Positions 59,306 through 64,000 of a stretch of DNA of 64,000 nucleotides are shown here, one piece after another. Every line of letters begins with the position of its first letter. The stretch's first letter is position 1. The stretch is from Lachnospiraceae bacterium UBA935. Its GTDB lineage: Bacteria > Bacillota > Clostridia > Lachnospirales > Lachnospiraceae. Under the pieces are notes generated by a model. That model was not told where the DNA came from, did not search any database, and saw only the letters and a list, made by a program, of their open reading frames with translations. The stretch is taken from positions 91,664 through 155,663 of the forward strand of contig DBDJ01000068.1 in NCBI GenBank assembly GCA_002293525.1, written 5' to 3'. Position numbers and translations under genes: made by a program.

Positions 59306-61171
59306 ATGTTCAATATAAACGACGAGCTGAAAAAGCTTCCCAAATGTTCCGGTGTTTATCTTATGTATGACGAGAATGACACGATTCTTTATGTCGGTAA
59401 GGCCAAGAACCTGAATAACCGCGTCAGGTCTTATTTTCGCACCAATATCGGGCGTGGCCCGCAGATTGACAAGCTGGTGACGATGGTCAGCCGCTTCGAC
59501 TATATTGTCACCGATTCCGAGCTGGAGGCACTGGTCCTGGAAAACAATCTGATCAAGGAGCATGCCCCTCGTTATAATACCTTGCTGAAAGACGATAAGA
59601 CCTACCCCTACATTAAGATTACCTTAGGAGAAGATTATCCCCGCGTGCTGTTCTCAAGAGAAATGAAAAAAGACCGTTCCCGTTATTTTGGACCTTATTA
59701 CGGAGCGGCTGCCGTGAAAGAAACCATTGAGCTGATTAACAAGCTGTACCAGCTGCGCAACTGCAGCCGCAGCCTGCCGAAAGAAATCGGCAATGAAAGA
59801 GCTTGTTTAAACTATCATATCAAACAGTGCGCCGCCCCTTGCCAAGGTTATATTACCAAAGAAGAATATCAGGGCAACATCCGTAAGGCCATAGACTTCC
59901 TAAACGGTGATTATCAGAGCACGTTAAAAGAGTTAAAACAAAAGATGGAAGCGGCTTCTGAAAACATGGAATTTGAAGAAGCCATCCGTTACCGTGATCT
60001 GTACAAAAGTGTTCAGGCGGTGGCCAATAAACAGAAAGTCACGGACAGCGACGGGGAAGATAAAGATGTGATCGGACTGGCGACGGATGAAAACGATGCG
60101 GTGGTGCAGGTCTTTTTTATCCGTGGCGGCAAGCTGGTCGGCCGGGAGCATTTTTTTATGATGCATGCGGCTGGTGCCGGAACAAAGCAGATCCTGCAGG
60201 ACTTTATCAAACAGTTTTACGCCGGTACGCCTTTTATTCCCCGGGAACTGGTGCTGCCGGAGGAAGTGGAAGACCGGGAGATATTGGAACAGTGGCTGAG
60301 CAAGAAAAGGGGCAGCCGGTTCTATATCAAGGTACCTAAGATCGGCGATAAAGAGAAGATGGTCGAGCTGGCGGTTAAGAACGCCGGCCTGATCTTAAGT
60401 CAGGATAAAGAACGGATCCGGCGTGAAGAAGGCCGGACCATCGGCGCTGTCAAGGAGATTGCCGGCTGGCTGAAGCTTTCCCGTATCGACCGGATGGAGG
60501 CATATGATATTTCCAATATCAGCGGTTTTGCCAATGTGGGTTCGATGGTGGTGTTTGAAAAAGGGAAGCCCAAGCGGAGTGATTACCGAAAGTTTAAGAT
60601 AAAGTCGGTCACCGGGCCAGACGATTATGCCTGTATGAAAGAAGTTCTCCAAAGACGTCTGCTTCACGGTCAAACAGAGAGAGAAGAACTGGCTGAAAAA
60701 GGGCTGGGAGATGCCTTCGGCAGTTTTACCCGGTTTCCTGATGTGATATTGATGGACGGCGGTAAAGGCCAGGTCAATATTGCCCTTGCAGTTCTTGCGG
60801 AGCTTCAAATTGACATTCCCGTCTGCGGCATGGTTAAGGATGACAATCACCGGACCCGGGGGCTCTATTATAATAATACCGAAATCCCCATCGACCGCCA
60901 TACCGAAGGCTTTAAACTGATAACCCGGATTCAGGATGAAGCGCACCGGTTTGCGATCGAATATCACCGCTCCCTGCGCGGAAAATCTCAGGTTAAATCG
61001 GTTCTGGATGAGATTCCCGGCATCGGGCCGGCCCGCCGGAAAGCTTTGATGCGTCATTATAAATCAATAGAAGAAATCAAAGAAGCTTCAATTGAAGAAC
61101 TGTCCGGCTTGCCGGAAATCAACAAAACAGCAGCGGAAGCTTTATTTCAGTATTTTCATAAACTTTCATGA
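59306..61171 (+). CDS. uvrC: Excinuclease ABC subunit C
   Basis: Dual incision nuclease of nucleotide excision repair, 621 residues. It has an N-terminal GIY-YIG domain (about 12-92; GVYLMYDENDTILYVGKAKN), the Cys-rich CLNYHIKQCAAPCQGY, a UVR motif (about 205-240; MEAASENMEFEEAIRYRDLY) that binds UvrB, the RNase H-like domain (about 270-540; with DISNISGFANVGSMVVFE and VILMDGGKGQVN) and C-terminal helix-hairpin-helix motifs (IPGIGPARRKALMRHY). The ATG is placed by family comparison (MFNINDELKKLPKCSGVYLM). The upstream sequence has a promoter but no ribosome binding site, so the mRNA may be leaderless. uvrA and uvrB are not in the window. Confidence 0.97.
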   Translation: MFNINDELKKLPKCSGVYLMYDENDTILYVGKAKNLNNRVRSYFRTNIGRGPQIDKLVTMVSRFDYIVTDSELEALVLENNLIKEHAPRYNTLLKDDKTYPYIKITLGEDYPRVLFSREMKKDRSRYFGPYYGAAAVKETIELINKLYQLRNCSRSLPKEIGNERACLNYHIKQCAAPCQGYITKEEYQGNIRKAIDFLNGDYQSTLKELKQKMEAASENMEFEEAIRYRDLYKSVQAVANKQKVTDSDGEDKDVIGLATDENDAVVQVFFIRGGKLVGREHFFMMHAAGAGTKQILQDFIKQFYAGTPFIPRELVLPEEVEDREILEQWLSKKRGSRFYIKVPKIGDKEKMVELAVKNAGLILSQDKERIRREEGRTIGAVKEIAGWLKLSRIDRMEAYDISNISGFANVGSMVVFEKGKPKRSDYRKFKIKSVTGPDDYACMKEVLQRRLLHGQTEREELAEKGLGDAFGSFTRFPDVILMDGGKGQVNIALAVLAELQIDIPVCGMVKDDNHRTRGLYYNNTEIPIDRHTEGFKLITRIQDEAHRFAIEYHRSLRGKSQVKSVLDEIPGIGPARRKALMRHYKSIEEIKEASIEELSGLPEINKTAAEALFQYFHKLS

Positions 61172-61190
61172 AGAGTTATCATAAGGCTGA

Positions 61191-61219
61191 TTGTTATTCT
61201 CCTTGTTCTATGTTATAAT
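61191..61219 (+). promoter_or_regulatory. Predicted promoter of the glucokinase-murB-rapZ unit
   Basis: TTGTTA (61191-61196), 17-base spacer, TATAAT (61214-61219), 20 bases after the uvrC stop. Leader of about 55 bases to the ATG at 61281, with AAAGGAGG. Confidence 0.72.
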
Positions 61220-61280
61220 TCTAAAGATGCCACGGACTTTTATAGTGCGCGGCAAGACCAGAGGAACAAAGGAGGCATTG

Positions 61281-62252
61281 ATGTATCAGGCAGTGAGTCA
61301 GTCATTTTTTGGTGTAGATGTAGGCGGAACCACGGTCAAACTGGGACTTTTTGATCAGGACGGCCATCTTTTAGAGAAATGGGAAATCCCGACCGACACA
61401 GGCGACAGAGGCAGTCATATCCTGCCGGATATTGCGGCGAGCGTGAAAACCAGGATAACCGGCACAGGAGAAGTGGCCGGCGTGGGAATCGGCGTACCGG
61501 GTCCGGTAGACCAAGCGGGAACAGTATTTCGAGCCGTCAATCTTGGCTGGGGTGTATTTAATATTTCTGAGGCGCTCGGTGAATTATTAGGAGGGATTCC
61601 GGTATTCGCCGGTAACGATGCCAATGTAGCAGCGCTGGGTGAGATGTGGCAAGGCGGCGGAGCGGGATACCGAAACATCGTGCTGGTGACTTTGGGAACA
61701 GGGGTCGGCGGCGGGATCATCCGCGACGGCAAGATCCTGACCGGAGCCAGGGGTGCTGCCGGAGAAATCGGCCATACCTATGTTCGGGACGGCGAAACAG
61801 AAGTCTGTAACTGCGGGAAAAAGGGTTGCCTGGAACAATATACCTCAGCTACCGGTATTGCCAGGTTAGCCAGACGGAAGCTGACTGGTACGGGCCGGCC
61901 CAGCAGCCTTCTGAACCAGAACATTTCTGCCAAAGCGGTTTTTGATGCCGTAAAAGAAAAAGACGAGCTGGCAATGGAAGTGGCGGCAGAGTTTGGAGAG
62001 ATTTTAGGGAAAGCGCTGGCGGCAACAGCCAATGTGGTCAACCCCGAAGCCTTTGTCATCGGCGGCGGAGTTTCCAAGGCGGGGAATATTTTGTTTGATT
62101 ATATCGTACCATATTATAATGAGACTGTATTTCATGCCTGCCGGGACGTTGCATTTGAGCTGGCGATCTTAGGCAATGATGCCGGTATTTATGGTGCGGC
62201 TAAGCTGGCCTTGGATAATCGGGCAGCGGAATATGGCAAATTGGGGAGTTAA
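61281..62252 (+). CDS. ROK family glucokinase
   Basis: A 323-residue sugar kinase that would phosphorylate glucose to glucose 6-phosphate. The phosphate-1 loop FFGVDVGGTTVKLGLFD, the GVGIGVPGPVD stretch, catalytic Asp in FAGNDANVAALGE, LVTLGTGVGGGI, GEIGHTYV, the zinc motif CNCGKKGCLEQY and IGGGVSKAG are all present. Start: ATG at 61281 with AAAGGAGG five bases upstream; the frame runs 30 codons further without support. It precedes murB by five bases. This order next to uvrC, murB and rapZ is common in clostridia, where it links sugar supply and cell-wall precursor synthesis. Confidence 0.95.
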   Translation: MYQAVSQSFFGVDVGGTTVKLGLFDQDGHLLEKWEIPTDTGDRGSHILPDIAASVKTRITGTGEVAGVGIGVPGPVDQAGTVFRAVNLGWGVFNISEALGELLGGIPVFAGNDANVAALGEMWQGGGAGYRNIVLVTLGTGVGGGIIRDGKILTGARGAAGEIGHTYVRDGETEVCNCGKKGCLEQYTSATGIARLARRKLTGTGRPSSLLNQNISAKAVFDAVKEKDELAMEVAAEFGEILGKALAATANVVNPEAFVIGGGVSKAGNILFDYIVPYYNETVFHACRDVAFELAILGNDAGIYGAAKLALDNRAAEYGKLGS

Positions 62253-62257
62253 GTAAA

Positions 62258-63187
62258 ATGTTAGACCAAGATATGATAAATCAGGATATTTATGAATATA
62301 TTCAGCAGATTGTTCCGCCAGAAGATATCATGCGGAACGAGCCGCTGAAAAAACATACGACTTTCCGGGTAGGCGGAGAAGCAGAAGTCCTTATTAAAAT
62401 CAGTCAGAAGGATCAATTGCTTCGTCTGGTGCCTTTTCTGAAAAAACTCGAAATTGATTGTTTTGTCCTGGGCAATGGCAGTAATGTACTGGCAAGCGAT
62501 AAGGGCTATCGGGGAGTTGTTCTGCAGATCAGTGACCGGATGAGCGCAGTGAATGTGGCCGGGAACCGGATAACGGCTCAGGCGGGAGCCCTTCTGTCAA
62601 GGGTAGCGGCTGTTGCCATCGAGCATAGCCTTACCGGGATCGAATTTGCTTCCGGAATACCGGGAACGGTCGGCGGCGGTATTATGATGAATGCCGGCGC
62701 ATACGGCGGTGAGATGGCACAGATCACGGAGTCGGTACTGATCATGGATGAAGCAGGCGAACTGATGGAACTGAACCATGATACGATGGAGTTCGGCTAC
62801 CGCACCAGTGTGGTTAAGAACCGTCCGTATATTGTACTGGAAGCGGCACTGATATTACAGCCAGGAAATGTAGAAGAGATCAGGTACAAGATGAACCGGC
62901 TTGCGGCAGAGCGCCGCGAAAAACAGCCGTTAGAATACCCCAGCGCCGGGAGCACCTTTAAGCGCCCTGACGGGCATTATGCCGGGAAACTGATTATGGA
63001 TGCGGGACTGCGTGGATTTCGGATCGGCGGTGCCTGTGTATCCGAAAAGCATTGCGGCTTTGTGATTAACAGGGGGAATGCTACAGCAGCTGACATCCTG
63101 GAAGTCATTAAAGAGGTTCAAGACAGGGTTTATGAACGTTTTGAGGTTACTTTGGAACAGGAAGTGGTCTGTCTGGGAGAGTTTTAA
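62258..63187 (+). CDS. murB: UDP-N-acetylenolpyruvoylglucosamine reductase
   Basis: FAD enzyme that reduces UDP-GlcNAc-enolpyruvate to UDP-MurNAc, 309 residues (type II). Landmarks: KHTTFRVGGEAEVLIKI, VLGNGSNVLASD (FAD), the glycine-rich EFASGIPGTVGGGIMMNAGA, YGGEM, YPSAGSTFKRPDGHYAGKLI with the catalytic Ser, and GGACVSEKHCGFVINRGNAT. An N-terminal extension of about 25 residues precedes the conserved part. No good ribosome binding site is visible beyond the overlap region, so it probably depends on translation of the glucokinase gene five bases upstream. Confidence 0.97.
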   Translation: MLDQDMINQDIYEYIQQIVPPEDIMRNEPLKKHTTFRVGGEAEVLIKISQKDQLLRLVPFLKKLEIDCFVLGNGSNVLASDKGYRGVVLQISDRMSAVNVAGNRITAQAGALLSRVAAVAIEHSLTGIEFASGIPGTVGGGIMMNAGAYGGEMAQITESVLIMDEAGELMELNHDTMEFGYRTSVVKNRPYIVLEAALILQPGNVEEIRYKMNRLAAERREKQPLEYPSAGSTFKRPDGHYAGKLIMDAGLRGFRIGGACVSEKHCGFVINRGNATAADILEVIKEVQDRVYERFEVTLEQEVVCLGEF

Positions 63188-63216
63188 GATTTCCCCTAAT
63201 TTTAATTTTCCCGAAT

Positions 63217-63278
63217 TATAAAAGCTCTAATAAAAGCTCTAATAAAAGCTCTAAATAGAAGCTCTTAATAAAAGCCCT
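63217..63278 (+). repeat. Five 12-13-bp tandem repeats between murB and rapZ
   Basis: The core AAAAGCTCT (last copy AAAAGCCCT) occurs five times with a period of 12 or 13 bases. It ends just before AAAAGGAGGAGC, the rapZ ribosome binding site. Each GCTC could pair with the GAGC in that site. Confidence 0.85.
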
Positions 63279-63297
63279 AACAAAAGGAGGAGCCGGT

Positions 63298-64000
63298 TTG
63301 AGATTTGTCATAGTAACCGGAATGAGCGGGGCAGGCAAGCTGACTGCACATAAGATGCTGGAAGACATCGGTTTTTATTGCGTGGACAATCTGCCCGTGC
63401 CGCTGATAGAAAAGTTTATCGAACTGATTGACGAGCCGAACAGTGAAATCACCAAAGCAGCATTAGGACTGGACGTCCGAGCCGATCAGTCTTTCGAAGA
63501 TGCACAGAAGGTACTGGAACAGCTTAAAGTTAACGGTCATAATTTTGAAATTCTCTTTATGGACTGCAGTGAAAGCGTATTGGTGAAACGTTACAAAGAA
63601 TCCCGGCGGATGCATCCGCTTGCGCCCGAAGGGCGGGTTGAGGATGGGATCTTAAAGGAAAAGCTGATATTAGAAGATATAAAACGGAAATCCAGCTATG
63701 TCATCGACACTTCTAATCTGCTGACCAGAGAGTTAAAGGAAGAAATTGACCGGATTTTTAACCGCAACGGAGAATATAACAGCCTCATCATTAATATCAC
63801 GTCTTTCGGATATAAACATGGGATTCCGGCTGATGCTGACCTGATTTTTGACGTAAGATTCTTGCCGAATCCGTTTTATATAGATGAATTGAAGCATCAG
63901 ACGGGGAATGATGCCGGAGTCCAGGATTATGTTATGGGATTTCCAGAAGCGGGTATCTTTTTGGAAAAACTGACCGATATGGTTAATTTCCTGATTCCCG
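63298..64000 (+). CDS. rapZ: RapZ/YvcJ family RNase adapter and nucleotide-binding protein, partial
   Basis: The first 234 codons of a roughly 290-residue protein, running off the window end. It starts at TTG 63298, preceded by AAAGGAGGAGCC. The reading frame stays open to the end of the window. Landmarks: RFVIVTGMSGAGK (P-loop), DIGFYCVDNLPVPLIEKFI, FMDCSESVLVKRYKESRRMH with PLAPEGR, YVIDTSNL, SFGYKHGIPADADLIFDVRF and LPNPFYIDELKHQTG. RapZ relatives bind UDP-GlcNAc-pathway signals and small RNAs or nucleotides and tune cell-wall precursor synthesis. The P-loop reads GMSGAGKL, with Leu where Ser or Thr is expected; a Thr follows. whiA would be expected next. Confidence 0.93.
   Translation, partial: MRFVIVTGMSGAGKLTAHKMLEDIGFYCVDNLPVPLIEKFIELIDEPNSEITKAALGLDVRADQSFEDAQKVLEQLKVNGHNFEILFMDCSESVLVKRYKESRRMHPLAPEGRVEDGILKEKLILEDIKRKSSYVIDTSNLLTRELKEEIDRIFNRNGEYNSLIINITSFGYKHGIPADADLIFDVRFLPNPFYIDELKHQTGNDAGVQDYVMGFPEAGIFLEKLTDMVNFLIP

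Noticed and set aside
59195..59563. N-terminal extension of the DUF2262-like gene into uvrC
   Set aside because: The frame stays open but would run antisense through conserved uvrC codons. A strong ribosome binding site and promoter place the start at 59194.
63298..64000. rapZ as a broken gene because it has no ATG start
   Set aside because: TTG with a strong AAAGGAGG-type site gives the complete RapZ N-terminus, and the frame is open to the window edge. It is simply truncated by the window.
1..64000. tRNA or rRNA genes and insertion sequences
   Set aside because: I looked through the intergenic gaps on both strands and saw no cloverleaf, rRNA-like stretch or transposase remnant. A tRNAscan or Rfam run could still find something missed by eye.

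Overview
The window looks like chromosomal DNA of a Gram-positive, low-to-mid GC member of the Clostridia, most likely Lachnospiraceae or a close relative. The evidence is strong GGAGG-type ribosome binding sites, spoVG, a glgC/glgD pair, a DnaD plus DnaC/DnaI helicase-loading pair, a DUF1846 protein, an A/V-type ATPase operon, the long (396-residue) PRPP synthetase and the uvrC - glucokinase - murB - rapZ order. The species assignment is inference. I see no rRNA, tRNA, CRISPR array, transposase or prophage.

Layout. 0.2-1.1 kb: fba. 1.3-6.9 kb, minus strand: murC, then dnaD - dnaC - prs - queT, with DnaA-box-like sites ahead of dnaD and a preQ1-I-like riboswitch in the prs-queT gap. 7.2-9.9 kb: glgC, glgD, spoVG. 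10.0-14.4 kb, minus strand: an NAD salvage operon (NrtR-type regulator, nicotinamidase, a short PRPP-synthetase-like protein, a Nampt-type transferase, nadE) behind a promoter that overlaps a 33-bp palindrome. 14.6-23.5 kb, plus strand: a nine-gene A/V-type ATPase operon (G-like, C, I, K, F, E, A, B, D).

23.5-47.6 kb: a large surface-glycan locus. It holds pseudaminic acid genes (pseC, pseF, pseI, pseG), a candidate nonulosonate transferase with the motifs of bacterial sialyltransferases, an ABC flippase, GtrA- and GtrB/DPM1-type proteins, an O-acyltransferase, three large polytopic membrane proteins, a second sugar aminotransferase, a GNAT that may be PseH, and UDP-glucose dehydrogenase. Unusual members are an ATP-grasp ligase, a fold-III PLP decarboxylase and a bactofilin. 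pseB is not in the window.

47.6-64 kb: mixed functions. An orphan agr-type histidine kinase, a ferredoxin-fused aldo/keto reductase, a lipoprotein serine hydrolase, a 0.7-kb AT-rich gap with 21-bp iterons, a PHP phosphoesterase, a DUF1846 protein, ftsH with unusual tails, a large ROK protein, a DUF2262-like protein, uvrC (predicted leaderless), glucokinase, murB, and rapZ running off the window end.

The points most worth following up are the preQ1 riboswitch inside an operon, the NrtR operator with the Nampt/short-Prs pair, the decarboxylase/ATP-grasp/bactofilin insertion into a pseudaminic acid locus, competing RNA hairpins between the ATPase A and B genes, a MITE-like element at 46.1-46.2 kb, and frequent short tandem duplications directly upstream of start codons.
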